Of a DNA stretch of 64,000 nt, positions 32,936-42,105 are shown piece after piece. Both the position numbers and the translations under genes were made by a program. The notes below the pieces were generated by a model, which ran no database searches, was not told where the DNA came from, and saw only the letters and a program-made list of their open reading frames with translations. The stretch covers positions 1 to 64,000 of the forward strand of contig NZ_JPVQ01000014.1 of NCBI RefSeq assembly GCF_000772965.1. Reading direction: 5' to 3'. Within the stretch, counting starts at the first letter, position 1; the number at the start of each line of letters is the position of its first letter. Source of the stretch: Ureibacillus massiliensis 4400831 = CIP 108448 = CCUG 49529. Its GTDB lineage: Bacteria; Bacillota; Bacilli; Bacillales_A; Planococcaceae.

Positions 32936-34480
32936 TTAAAAGTTCATTTCCTTTAAAGTTCTTCGAAGAATTTTTCCCGTTGAGCTTTTTGGTAATGCTT
33001 CTAAAATTTTTATCACTTTGGGAATTTTATATTTGGCTAGATGCCTTGAGCAGTATTCGATTAATTCCTCCTGCAAAATTCCATTATCCTTTAATACTAC
33101 AAAGGCATATACTACTTCCCCAAAGTCTTCATCTTCCTTACCAATAACAGCTGCTTCTAGAACCTCGGGAAATTGATATAATACTTCTTCAACCTCCCTA
33201 GGATATACTTTAAACCCACCAACATTAATCATATCTTTTTTTCGATCAACAATATAAAAATAGCCTTCGTCATCTTTTTTAGCTAAATCCCCTGTATACA
33301 ACCAACCATCTCGTAAGGTTTTTGCCGTTTCCTCAGGCATTTTATAATAGCCCTTCATCACGTTAGGACCACGAACAATTAATTCCCCTACCACATTTGG
33401 CGGCAGTTCACATCCTTGTTCATCTACTACTTTATTTTCAACATTTGTGATAGATTTTCCGATAGATCCTACTTTCCGTTCAGCATCAAGTGCATTAAAA
33501 CATGTTACAGGAGATGCTTCAGATAATCCGTAGCCTTCTGAAATTCGCACATTAAATTTCTCCTCAAAATTATGAAGAACTTGATGTGGGAGTGGAGCTC
33601 CACCGGATATGGCCATACGCAATGTTGAGAAATCTTGCGCATTCCCTTTAGGGTATTGATATAAGAAATTATACATTGTCGGTACACCTGCAAAGACTGT
33701 TGCTTCTTGGCTTTTTGCTAAAGTAAATATTTCACTCGGACTAAAACGAAGAGCTATTAATATTGTTGCCCCAACAAATAATGGAGCATTTATGACAACT
33801 GTAAGTGCAAATACATGGAAAATCGGTAATGTTGCAATCACTCGATCCTCTGCAGTAAATTTCATAAAATGGGCAACATCTCGAGCATTAGCAAATAAAT
33901 TTACATGGGTAAGTTCCGCACCCTTTGGCTTTCCGGTAGTACCCGAAGTATATAAAATGATAGCAGTATCCTCATCTTGAATATCAAAGGTCTCTATCAA
34001 ACTCGACTCACTTAGGAAATCCGAAAAGAAATGAAGTCTATTTTTCATCTCTTTTGAAATTGAGTCTAAGTTTATTAATGGATCGTTAGATGATTCGCAA
34101 ACAATAAATGTCTCTACCTTAGGATAGTTTAATTTTCCCTCATCAAGCATTGGTAATAGAGTATCATGTGCAATCACGCTTTTTATATCACCGTTATTAA
34201 AAATATAACTAATCTCATCTAAAGTAAAAATTGGATTAATCGGAACTGCTGTTGCTCCAATTCTCATACAAGCATATAAGGATATTAAAAAATCTGGAGT
34301 ATTTCCTAACAAAAATGCAATATGGTCACCTTTTTTTATCCCTACTTTTTGTAATGAAAAAGCCAATGTCCCAACTAGCTGGTCAAATTCAATATAGGAA
34401 GTATCTTTCCCTTGATAATGATAGGCCTTTTTATGCGGAGTACTCATTACAATTTGTTTTACTTGTTCAGCTAAATTCAA
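32936..34480 (-). CDS. Long-chain acyl-CoA ligase (AMP-forming)
   Basis: ANL-superfamily ligase of 514 residues that activates carboxylic acids to CoA thioesters. P-loop YTSGTTGKPKGAELTH (about 173-188), motif GYGLSEASPVTC, core motif DGWLYTGDLAKKDDEGYFY and DRKKDMINVGGFKVYPREVE hinge, C-terminal PKSSTGKILRR with the catalytic Lys. Resembles B. subtilis LcfB/YhfL; fatty-acid substrate is inference. TTG start after GGGTGGGG. Separate from the Bce operon upstream by 32 bp, with no terminator seen between, so readthrough is possible. Confidence 0.92.
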   Translation of the reverse strand: MNLAEQVKQIVMSTPHKKAYHYQGKDTSYIEFDQLVGTLAFSLQKVGIKKGDHIAFLLGNTPDFLISLYACMRIGATAVPINPIFTLDEISYIFNNGDIKSVIAHDTLLPMLDEGKLNYPKVETFIVCESSNDPLINLDSISKEMKNRLHFFSDFLSESSLIETFDIQDEDTAIILYTSGTTGKPKGAELTHVNLFANARDVAHFMKFTAEDRVIATLPIFHVFALTVVINAPLFVGATILIALRFSPSEIFTLAKSQEATVFAGVPTMYNFLYQYPKGNAQDFSTLRMAISGGAPLPHQVLHNFEEKFNVRISEGYGLSEASPVTCFNALDAERKVGSIGKSITNVENKVVDEQGCELPPNVVGELIVRGPNVMKGYYKMPEETAKTLRDGWLYTGDLAKKDDEGYFYIVDRKKDMINVGGFKVYPREVEEVLYQFPEVLEAAVIGKEDEDFGEVVYAFVVLKDNGILQEELIEYCSRHLAKYKIPKVIKILEALPKSSTGKILRRTLKEMNF

Positions 34481-34512
34481 TAAAGCCCCACCCTTCTACA
34501 AAAAGATACTCA

Positions 34513-36444
34513 TTAATCTCGAACATGAGCAAGATAACGCCATCTGATCAAATAAAAATAAACAACCTGAAGTAATACTAAGAAAATAAAAGCAAACAGA
34601 ATTTCATTTAAAATAGAAATATCTGCAATATCCTTCATAATATTTTGCAATGCTAAAAAGGCAAACAAGCTATGCAACATTGCAAGTCCCCATGGTAAAA
34701 AGAATTGAGGTACCAAGTAAGAATTAACTAATTTTTTTAATTCCTGATCTGTTAACCCCATTCGTTTCAGCACTTCGAACTTTTTCTTTTCGAACTCAAG
34801 ACTTGTATGTAGCTTAAAGTAAATAAAGCTTCCCGCTGCCAACAAAAATACAGCAGCAACTAAAAGTCCTAATAATGTAAACAAAGAATATGTGGATAAA
34901 ATATAAGAATAATTTAATCCTGCATTTTCAAAGTAATAAGGTAATTTATATTCTTCTTTTAAATACTCTCTCGACACCATATAGGAAATAGTTAAGCCTA
35001 TATCCGTTGTTTCAATCCATTGGGGTATATCAAATGTAAACAAATGATAGCCCGGTTCAACATCTGGATGCCCTCTGTATGGGTGAACCAATTTTCTATA
35101 ATCCTCATCACTTACTATGATTGAGTTCAAACTGATAATTGAGCTCGGGAAAATTAATTTCGGGTAAACTTGATCTATCGTAATGGGAACATTGTTTTCA
35201 ACTAGTACCGTTTCAACCTTCTTAGTAGAAAGCTCTTTAATCGATTCCTCTGAATATGGTATAAACATTGATTCACCAGGGTCTAATCGAACCATTGGAT
35301 ATCCATATGAAAAAAGTAAACTATTAATATCTGATTCCCTAAACACTTCTACCTCATATTGAGTAAAGGAAGACGTTTGTTTTTTCACTTCAAAACGTGT
35401 CATATGGTAAGAGAGCCCTTTTTCCTGTAGCTCTCGAATAATCGAAGTAATGTGCTTATTTTCATAAGGATTATCCGTATGCCCTTTATAAATAAGTCCA
35501 AGTGGATTTACCTTATCAAATTGGGACGTATAAGAGGATAACGTTGCCAGCAAGCCAACACAAAGAAATGCTAAAGCTGTGACCATCGTCACCACAAAAA
35601 ACATCTTTGCGTTATTTTTCATAATCAAGGACTGCTCCGCAACAGATAACACACGATAATTTTTCCAATAAAATTGCTTCCGATTTCGTATTTTATCCAA
35701 GATCATTTGTGTCGTATCTGTAAAGAAAAAGTAAGTCCCACAGGAAATAAAGATAATGACAAGAATTGTAAAGCCAACAATTGTCATACGAGTAGTAAAT
35801 AGCAGTAAAAAATAGCCTGTACAAATAAATACAATACCAAGCATTGCTTTTTTAACCGAATAATTTGACTGCACTTTTAACTCATTAATGCCTTTAATAA
35901 AATCTATTAGCGTTCTTTCCGACCTAAAGTTCGCACTAAATAATGATATGAAGATAAATGCACTTAAATATACTGTAATGGTTAAGACAAATGGTTCCCA
36001 TGAGAAGTACAGTGGAAGTTCTTCGAGCATTAAAATTTCCCTAACAATCATAAAGAAAAACCGTGAAAAGGCATAACCGAACAATAGCCCTATAACAATC
36101 GAAACCGTTCCAATCAGCATCGTTTCTAAAAATATCAATTTATTTAATTGTTTTTTTTCCATTCCTAAATGAAGCAATATGGCAAACTCTTTTGACCGCG
36201 CTTCTAAAAATGCCTTCATGGAATAAAAGATAAAAAACCAAGAGAACAGCACTAACGTTATTTCAGCCACTATCATTCCAACAATCGAAACATTTCCTAA
36301 AAATCCATTTTCTATTTCAGGATGGAACATTAGCATTGAGTAAATGAAAAAGACAAATACAGAAAATAAGCTTGCTAAGAAAAAAGCTGCGTATATTCGA
36401 GTATTTCGTACAACATTACGGTAAGCGAATTGATGAAAGGTCAC
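34513..36444 (-). CDS. BceB-type ABC transporter permease
   Basis: FtsX-like permease of the peptide-sensing and detoxification (Bce/Psd/Yts) class. 643 residues, ten predicted helices, starting MTFHQFAYRNVVRNTRIYAAF as the class does, with the diagnostic large extracellular domain of about 200 residues (roughly 315-515) between helices 7 and 8. In B. subtilis such permeases free lipid-linked cell-wall intermediates from peptide antibiotics and signal flux to the kinase. The start overlaps the ATPase gene by 29 bp. Ligand unknown. Confidence 0.92.
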   Translation of the reverse strand: MTFHQFAYRNVVRNTRIYAAFFLASLFSVFVFFIYSMLMFHPEIENGFLGNVSIVGMIVAEITLVLFSWFFIFYSMKAFLEARSKEFAILLHLGMEKKQLNKLIFLETMLIGTVSIVIGLLFGYAFSRFFFMIVREILMLEELPLYFSWEPFVLTITVYLSAFIFISLFSANFRSERTLIDFIKGINELKVQSNYSVKKAMLGIVFICTGYFLLLFTTRMTIVGFTILVIIFISCGTYFFFTDTTQMILDKIRNRKQFYWKNYRVLSVAEQSLIMKNNAKMFFVVTMVTALAFLCVGLLATLSSYTSQFDKVNPLGLIYKGHTDNPYENKHITSIIRELQEKGLSYHMTRFEVKKQTSSFTQYEVEVFRESDINSLLFSYGYPMVRLDPGESMFIPYSEESIKELSTKKVETVLVENNVPITIDQVYPKLIFPSSIISLNSIIVSDEDYRKLVHPYRGHPDVEPGYHLFTFDIPQWIETTDIGLTISYMVSREYLKEEYKLPYYFENAGLNYSYILSTYSLFTLLGLLVAAVFLLAAGSFIYFKLHTSLEFEKKKFEVLKRMGLTDQELKKLVNSYLVPQFFLPWGLAMLHSLFAFLALQNIMKDIADISILNEILFAFIFLVLLQVVYFYLIRWRYLAHVRD

Positions 36445-37192
36445 CTACATTTCCTCCTCCTAATAAACTAAGAACATTTAATATTCGTTGGAAAAATGTT
36501 TGACGTCGTTCATCGCGATAGATTTCATTAAAAAATTCGCCGTCTTTAATAAATAAAACACGATCACAGAAACTTGCTGCAATCGGATCATGAGTAACCA
36601 TAATAATCGTCGCAAGCCTCTCCTTGTTAATGGCACTTAATAATTCAAGTACCTCACGAGAATTATTCGAATCTAGATTCCCAGTCGGTTCATCCGCCAA
36701 TATTACAGTCGGTTCATGTATTAAAGCCCTTGCAATGGCTGTTCGTTGTGCCTGTCCCCCAGATATTTCGTTTGGTTTTTTATGAAGAAAATCATTTAAA
36801 CCAAGCTTCTCTGCTAAATTTGCAATTCGCTCCTCCATCAATGCAATCGGCTTTTCATCAAGTGTTAGTGGTAAAACAATATTTTCCTCTACCGTTAACA
36901 TTGAAAGTAAATTGAAATCCTGAAAAACAAACCCAAGCTGTCTTCTTCTAAACAGGGCAAGCTCTTGTTTATTTAGCTTTGAAGGTAAAATGCCATTAAT
37001 GATAATTTCACCTGAAGTTGGTTTATCGATCGTAGAAATTAAATTTAACAATGTCGTTTTCCCACTGCCGGAAGGTCCCATCACAGCTAAAAATTCGCCT
37101 TTTTCTACTTCAAAGCTTAATTGATTCAATGCTCGATGAGTAACTTTTCCTTCATATACTTTTGTTAAGTCTTCAATTTGCAAGATTGGCAT
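36416..37192 (-). CDS. BceA-type ABC transporter ATPase
   Basis: ATPase partner of the permease. 258 residues with Walker A GPSGSGKTT, Q loop LGFVFQDFNLLSM, signature ISGGQAQRTAIARAL (Leu to Ile at the first position), Walker B VILADEPTGNLDS and VTHDP. GAGGGA before the ATG. A C-terminal extension of about 25 residues (RRQTFFQRILNVLSLLGGGN...) is longer than usual and includes the bases that overlap bceB. Confidence 0.93.
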   Translation of the reverse strand: MPILQIEDLTKVYEGKVTHRALNQLSFEVEKGEFLAVMGPSGSGKTTLLNLISTIDKPTSGEIIINGILPSKLNKQELALFRRRQLGFVFQDFNLLSMLTVEENIVLPLTLDEKPIALMEERIANLAEKLGLNDFLHKKPNEISGGQAQRTAIARALIHEPTVILADEPTGNLDSNNSREVLELLSAINKERLATIIMVTHDPIAASFCDRVLFIKDGEFFNEIYRDERRQTFFQRILNVLSLLGGGNVGDLSSIRLP

Positions 37193-37219
37193 ATCAGGTC
37201 CCTCATTTATAGTTAGTTT

Positions 37220-38197
37220 CTAAAAGGTTAGAGTTACAGTAGTCCCTTTCCCAACTTCGGATTCGATCGTTAACTTAATCCCTAGTTTTTCACATATTTC
37301 ATTCGCTAGATACAGTCCCATTCCTGTAGATTCCCCTGTTTTCCGGCCATTTTCTCCTGTGAAAAATGGTTTTGTTATACGGGATAAGTCGGATTTGGGA
37401 ATACCGATTCCTTCATCCTTAATATGTAACTGGACTGTATCATTGTTTTTCTCAGCAGAAATAACTATTTTCTTATTCTCTTCAAATGTGTACTTCACCG
37501 CGTTCGTTATAAATTGACCAAGAGCAAATTTCAACCATTTCGAATCACTTGCAACAATTATTTCCTCTTCAACTCGAATGACAGGAAAAACATGTTTTGT
37601 TATAAATAAACGTTTATTATCATTAATAGTTGCTTTTACAAGCTCTCCTAACTGTACTTGCTCCACTTGCATGTCCTCTTCGAATTTCTCAATTCGAGCA
37701 TTAACAAGGACCATATCTAATCCACGTTTTAATCTGTCTACTTCTTCTTGGACACTTTTTTTATCAAGCTGTTCATCATTTTGGAGCAGCAATTCTAAAA
37801 CTGAGATAGGTGTCTTCATTTGATGAATCCATTGGTTTAGAAACTTTTCTTGGCGAATTTGATTGGCATATAATGCTTGTACTTCCATTTGATAAACATG
37901 ATACAGCTCATGCAAATATTGCTCCGTTTGAATATATTCCACAGTTTTAGCATTTTTCTGAAGTGCATCCTCCATGACATTTGGAAGCTGTGTAATTTTA
38001 TTTAAATAATTACGTCTAACGAAATAACGCATCGCCAGAAATGAGAACAATAGCATTACACTAATAATAATGGAGTAAAGAGCAGTATTAATGTTTCGAA
38101 ATCCATCTAGCCAATAAAGGGATAATATAAAAAGTACTACACATAATTCAAAGAGAATAAAAGATATATGTTCTTTAATAAATAAACGTAATCCCAT
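37220..38197 (-). CDS. BceS-type intramembrane-sensing histidine kinase
   Basis: 325-residue kinase with two N-terminal helices (about 10-28 and 35-56) joined by only a few residues, so no extracellular sensor domain: the intramembrane-sensing class that reads the transporter. H box in FLNQWIHQMKTPISVLE, N box LGQFITNAVKYTFEENK, G1 DEGIGIPKSDL, G2 GESTGMGLYLANEI. Its ATG overlaps the response-regulator stop (TAATG). Confidence 0.94.
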   Translation of the reverse strand: MGLRLFIKEHISFILFELCVVLFILSLYWLDGFRNINTALYSIIISVMLLFSFLAMRYFVRRNYLNKITQLPNVMEDALQKNAKTVEYIQTEQYLHELYHVYQMEVQALYANQIRQEKFLNQWIHQMKTPISVLELLLQNDEQLDKKSVQEEVDRLKRGLDMVLVNARIEKFEEDMQVEQVQLGELVKATINDNKRLFITKHVFPVIRVEEEIIVASDSKWLKFALGQFITNAVKYTFEENKKIVISAEKNNDTVQLHIKDEGIGIPKSDLSRITKPFFTGENGRKTGESTGMGLYLANEICEKLGIKLTIESEVGKGTTVTLTF

Positions 38198-38901
38198 TAC
38201 ACTTCCTCCGGACTTAACACAAAACGATAGCCTGCTCCACGCACTGTTTCTATCACAGAGGTCACTCCATACTCTGCTAATTTTTTGCGTACTCGTGTCA
38301 TATTAACATTTAATGTATTTTCATCAACAAATGCTTGATCATCCCAAAGCTCTTCAAGTAACGTTTCCCGAGATACAACCTTTGGGGATTGTCCCATTAA
38401 AAGCTCCAATATAATGCATTCCTTTTTTTGCAGTGGAATGTCCACCTCTTTCGCGTTCAATTCCATTCGTTCAAGATACAGCGTTAGTTGACCTAGTTTT
38501 ATCGTTCTTTCTTCTTGTCTTGACGAATATTCTCCGTAGGTTCTACGTAAATGGCTTTTGATTTTTGCTAAAACAATTTCATAATTGAAAGGCTTCGTGA
38601 TGAAATCATCCCCACCATTTTCCAAAGCAAATATTTGATCCATCTCACCTGACCTGGCAGATATGAAAATGATTGGACATGTCGTATGCTGTCTTAATTG
38701 TCGACACCAGTAATATCCATCATAAGAAGGTAGGTTTATATCAAGCAATACTATATGGGGACTAAAGGATAAGCATTCTTCAACTATTTCTTCAAAATTT
38801 TCTGCAATGGCTACGTTGTATTGATACTTTCTTAAATGTTCTGCCAATAATGTAGCAATTTTAATATCATCTTCCACGATGAATATACGATGATGATCCA
38901 T
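38197..38901 (-). CDS. BceR-type OmpR-family response regulator
   Basis: Receiver domain (1-120) with phospho-acceptor Asp54 in IVLLDINLPSYDG and KPFNYE, followed by a winged-helix DNA-binding domain (about 130-232: VVSRETLLEELWDDQAFVDE, RGAGYRF). 234 residues. AGGGGGG before the ATG. Expected to activate bceAB-type genes; no clear BceR operator was found by eye in 38902-39175 or in the 27 bp before the ATPase gene. Confidence 0.94.
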   Translation of the reverse strand: MDHHRIFIVEDDIKIATLLAEHLRKYQYNVAIAENFEEIVEECLSFSPHIVLLDINLPSYDGYYWCRQLRQHTTCPIIFISARSGEMDQIFALENGGDDFITKPFNYEIVLAKIKSHLRRTYGEYSSRQEERTIKLGQLTLYLERMELNAKEVDIPLQKKECIILELLMGQSPKVVSRETLLEELWDDQAFVDENTLNVNMTRVRKKLAEYGVTSVIETVRGAGYRFVLSPEEV

Positions 38902-39175
38902 ATGATGAAGTACCCCCCTTATATATTGTTTAAAATTTTTATGTATGTACCTTTATTGTAACTGTTCCAAAATTTCTCGCCAAATTAAAACTTTATGACG
39001 ACTATTAAGTATCGATGATTTTAGTTTACTTGTCTATTTTTTCACGCTATTAGTGTATTCGAAAAATTTTTTAAAAAATTCCTCTTTTCATATTGACGAA
39101 CCAAAACTGTTATAATACAATGATTACAACAAAGGGTTATAATATAACAGATGTCCAGAAGGGAGGACAATACAC

Positions 39176-39301
39176 ATGTTAGAAAATGTTGTTGAGTTTT
39201 TCAAAAACTTACCTGAAAAGGTTTGTGTTCAATGCGGAGACAAAATTGAAGAACAAAGCGAATGCTACAATAATACTTGTGACAAATGCCACTCCCTATA
39301 A
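39176..39301 (+). CDS. YhfH-like zinc-finger small protein
   Basis: A 41-residue protein starting MLENVVEFFKNLPEKVCVQC, with five cysteines at 17, 20, 30, 35 and 38 (CVQCGDK and CYNNTCDKC). The amphipathic start followed by a four-Cys zinc knuckle matches the Bacillales YhfH family from memory; no function is known. GGGAGG is well placed before the ATG. It stands alone between the Bce operon and the YtkA module, transcribed opposite to both. Confidence 0.8.
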   Translation: MLENVVEFFKNLPEKVCVQCGDKIEEQSECYNNTCDKCHSL

Positions 39302-39447
39302 TATAAATTTCTATAAATATTGCTTACACCTTATTTATAAATGAATCTATAATTAAATTGCTTATTAGAAAAACACGACTCGGAATCAAATAGGTCGAGC
39401 GGATGTCTTTTCTTATGCGGTTTCAAAAAATTATACTTTCCTAACCG

Positions 39448-39490
39448 CAAAAAAACCTCAAAGCTATGCTCAAGCTTTGAGGTTTTTATT
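39448..39490. terminator. Bidirectional terminator, yhfH-like / YtkA-like genes
   Basis: Perfect 15-bp arms 39451-39465 and 39473-39487 (AAAAACCTCAAAGCT) with A and T runs on the two sides. Confidence 0.88.
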
Positions 39491-39494
39491 ATTT

Positions 39495-40025
39495 CTAATG
39501 GCCTTCATGCATTTCAGAGGATTCCATTTCTGATGAATCCATTTCAGAAGAATCGTGTCCTTCCATATCATCCATATTCATTGTAGAATCGTCATTTGTA
39601 TCTTCAATCACTTTACTCATATCGGGATTTCCAACAGTCATTTGATGCTTCGGCATTACATGCATTCCACGAGCTGTAGTATGTGCATACATATAGTATA
39701 CGCCGTCATGATCAAAAGTAATTTCGGCTACATATTTCCCATCACCTTCTAATGTTCCTTCAATCATTTGTCCTTGATCACGGAACCCAGATTCCCAAAC
39801 TTCAAATTTAACCCATTCAGCATCATCCACATTTTCACCATTTTGTTGTACATGTGCTACAAGTTGAACCGGTTCATTCACTTCAACTTTTTCTGGTGTT
39901 AATATTTCTACTTTTACTTCTAATGCCGCAACATCAATCTCATCTGTAGCAGCCGGCGTTTCTCCTGATGAACAACCTACAAGTAATACTGAAATCACAA
40001 ATAAACTAATTAACCAATTTTTCAT
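39495..40025 (-). CDS. YtkA/FixH-like lipoprotein with Met/His-rich tail
   Basis: 176-residue secreted lipoprotein: lipobox VGCS (Cys18), then a single beta-sandwich domain (about 35-130) of the YtkA/FixH type (VEILTPEKVEVNEPVQLVAH, KFEVWESGFRDQG, YVAEITFDHDGVYYMYAH). It ends HVMPKHQMTV and a low-complexity tail with MNMDDMEGH and three SSEM units closing HEGH, a typical soft-metal or copper-binding composition. Last gene of the four-gene module, 2 bp after the kinase. Metal binding is inference. Confidence 0.82.
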   Translation of the reverse strand: MKNWLISLFVISVLLVGCSSGETPAATDEIDVAALEVKVEILTPEKVEVNEPVQLVAHVQQNGENVDDAEWVKFEVWESGFRDQGQMIEGTLEGDGKYVAEITFDHDGVYYMYAHTTARGMHVMPKHQMTVGNPDMSKVIEDTNDDSTMNMDDMEGHDSSEMDSSEMESSEMHEGH

Positions 40026-40027
40026 TT

Positions 40028-41413
40028 TTATTCCTCCAGTAATGGAACTGTTATTGTAACAGTCGTTCCTTTTCCTTCTTCACTTTGAATAAATAATTTA
40101 CCATGATGCAGTTTAACTAATTGGTCTACGATAGATAAACCTAATCCACTTCCACCATCAGCCCTACTTCTAGCTTTATTTACTCTATAGAACTTTTGAG
40201 TTACATATGGTAAATCCTCTTTAGGGATGCCGATACCCTTATCAGCAATTTCAACAATAGCATTTCCTTTGATTGACTTCGTTAGTACGTTAATAGTGGA
40301 CTCTTCATTTGAATAGCAAATGGCATTTTCAATAACATTGATAAATATTTGTTTTAATTTTTCTTCATCACCTTGTACAATGATGCTCTCATCTAAATCA
40401 GTCTGTATATAAATCTCTTTTTTCTGCGCAAGATGCTCTAAAAGAGTAATACTCTCACGTATAGTTTCAGCAAGGACAATTGGATATAAGTTGATAGCCT
40501 CTTGTTCCTTTGAGCGAGCCAGCTCGAGAATTTCGTTCGTTAATCTTTCCATTCGGTTGGCTTCTCGATTTATTAATTTGATGGCTTCTTCTCGCTCTGC
40601 ACCTTCGATAAAATCATTTTGTATCGCTTCACTATAACCTTTTACATAGCTAATCGGTGTTCGCAATTCATGGGATACAGTTGCTAAAAAGATTTTCCGC
40701 TCTTCATCCTCACGCTGGATAGCGTCTGCCATTTCGTTAAAAGCCTTTGAAAGCTTGCCAATTTCATCAGAAGACGCAACTTGAACACGTGTATGATAAT
40801 CTCCTTCAGACATTTTTTCAACAGCTTGGTGAAGTTCGTTCAGCGGTCTCATAATACGCCTTAACCCTTTATGTACAAAGAATGCGATCAGCATTGAAAA
40901 TAGTACAACACTAGTGATTAATACTAATACTTCTGTATTAGCTAACTCTGATATTTTAGCTAAAGGGTAATAGAGGTAAAGAATACCTTCTAAACGATTT
41001 TGATCTGTAAAGGGTAAAATAACCGATATCACTTCACGATCAAATCGCTGTTCATAACCTATTTTCGTGATGGATTTACCTTGAAGTAATTGTTGTCTTT
41101 CATCCGGACCTATTAGAGTATCGTAATCAATTTCAAAAGGTACACAGGCACTTAATTCTCTCGGATTTCGAACAGCAAATACATTGAAATTTGAAAACAG
41201 GTTATACTCTTCAATTTTATCTACTAATTCATCCGTAACCTTTCCACCTTTATATAAGGACTGGAGCTTTTCGCCCACTTCAATCATCGACTGCTCTGAA
41301 TCGCTTACATATAAGCGTTCATATAAAAAATCAGTAAACAATACCATAAAGATGACAGTGACAGTTAAAAATAGTAATATCAACAACCATATTTTTGTTG
41401 AAAGCTTTTTCAT
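40028..41413 (-). CDS. Sensor histidine kinase (EnvZ/PhoR type)
   Basis: 461 residues: helix 1 (about 8-28), an extracellular sensor region of about 130 residues, helix 2 (about 163-185), HAMP (PLNELHQAVEKMSEGDY), HisKA with the phospho-His in FLATVSHELRTPISYVKGYS, and a complete ATPase domain (FINVIENAICYSNEE, DKGIGIPKEDL, GGSGLGLSIVDQL). Its start overlaps the regulator gene by 4 bp. The sensor region carries one Cys-containing stretch (NPRELSACVPFEIDYD), ligand unknown. Confidence 0.94.
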   Translation of the reverse strand: MKKLSTKIWLLILLFLTVTVIFMVLFTDFLYERLYVSDSEQSMIEVGEKLQSLYKGGKVTDELVDKIEEYNLFSNFNVFAVRNPRELSACVPFEIDYDTLIGPDERQQLLQGKSITKIGYEQRFDREVISVILPFTDQNRLEGILYLYYPLAKISELANTEVLVLITSVVLFSMLIAFFVHKGLRRIMRPLNELHQAVEKMSEGDYHTRVQVASSDEIGKLSKAFNEMADAIQREDEERKIFLATVSHELRTPISYVKGYSEAIQNDFIEGAEREEAIKLINREANRMERLTNEILELARSKEQEAINLYPIVLAETIRESITLLEHLAQKKEIYIQTDLDESIIVQGDEEKLKQIFINVIENAICYSNEESTINVLTKSIKGNAIVEIADKGIGIPKEDLPYVTQKFYRVNKARSRADGGSGLGLSIVDQLVKLHHGKLFIQSEEGKGTTVTITVPLLEE

Positions 41414-42105
41414 TTACTTTTTTCAAAGCGATATCCAACGCCCCACACCGTTTGAATATATTCGCTTGCTTCCTTTGATTCTTTTGCTAGCTTTAATCTT
41501 AATGTTTTAATATGGGTATCAACGGTTCTTGTACCACCTGCATAATCCATATCCCATATTCTATCGAGTAATTGTTCCCTTGAATAAACAATATTCGGGT
41601 TTTTTATAAATAGATAGAGCAGTTCGAATTCTTTGAGCGTTAAAGGTACACTGTTTTCATTTACATATACTTTTCGTGAGATTTCATCTAATTTTATAAT
41701 CCCACTTTCAATTAATTTTTGTTTAGGTGAAACCGTCATTTCTCCACTCGTTCTTCTTAATACTGCATTTATTCTTGCTACAAGCTCACTTGCTGTAAAG
41801 GGTTTAACGAGATAGTCGTCTGCTCCAATCGTTAAACCCTTTACTTTATCATCATTAGCGTCTCGTGCAGTTAAGAAAATAATAGGTATTGGTGATAATT
41901 TACGGATATTTTGACATACTGTAAAGCCATCTTCACCAGGCATCATTACATCCAATAAAACGAGGTCAATTCCGCCATTATCAATTTCTATATAGGCATC
42001 AATACCATTTGAAACAGCGATTGTTTTCATATTTGATTTTGATAACATGACTTCCACTAAATTTCGCATATCCTTTTCATCATCAACAACTAATACTGTA
42101 GTCAC
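41410..42105 (-). CDS. OmpR-family response regulator
   Basis: 231 residues: receiver with Asp52 in LVLLDVMMPGEDG, Thr in FLTARD, Lys in LVKPF; winged helix from about 130 with NIVYSREQLLDRIWDMDY and VWGVGYRFEKS. Overlaps both neighbours by 4 bp (ATGA), placing it in one translational unit with the propeller lipoprotein and the kinase. Confidence 0.94.
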   Translation of the reverse strand: MTTVLVVDDEKDMRNLVEVMLSKSNMKTIAVSNGIDAYIEIDNGGIDLVLLDVMMPGEDGFTVCQNIRKLSPIPIIFLTARDANDDKVKGLTIGADDYLVKPFTASELVARINAVLRRTSGEMTVSPKQKLIESGIIKLDEISRKVYVNENSVPLTLKEFELLYLFIKNPNIVYSREQLLDRIWDMDYAGGTRTVDTHIKTLRLKLAKESKEASEYIQTVWGVGYRFEKSK

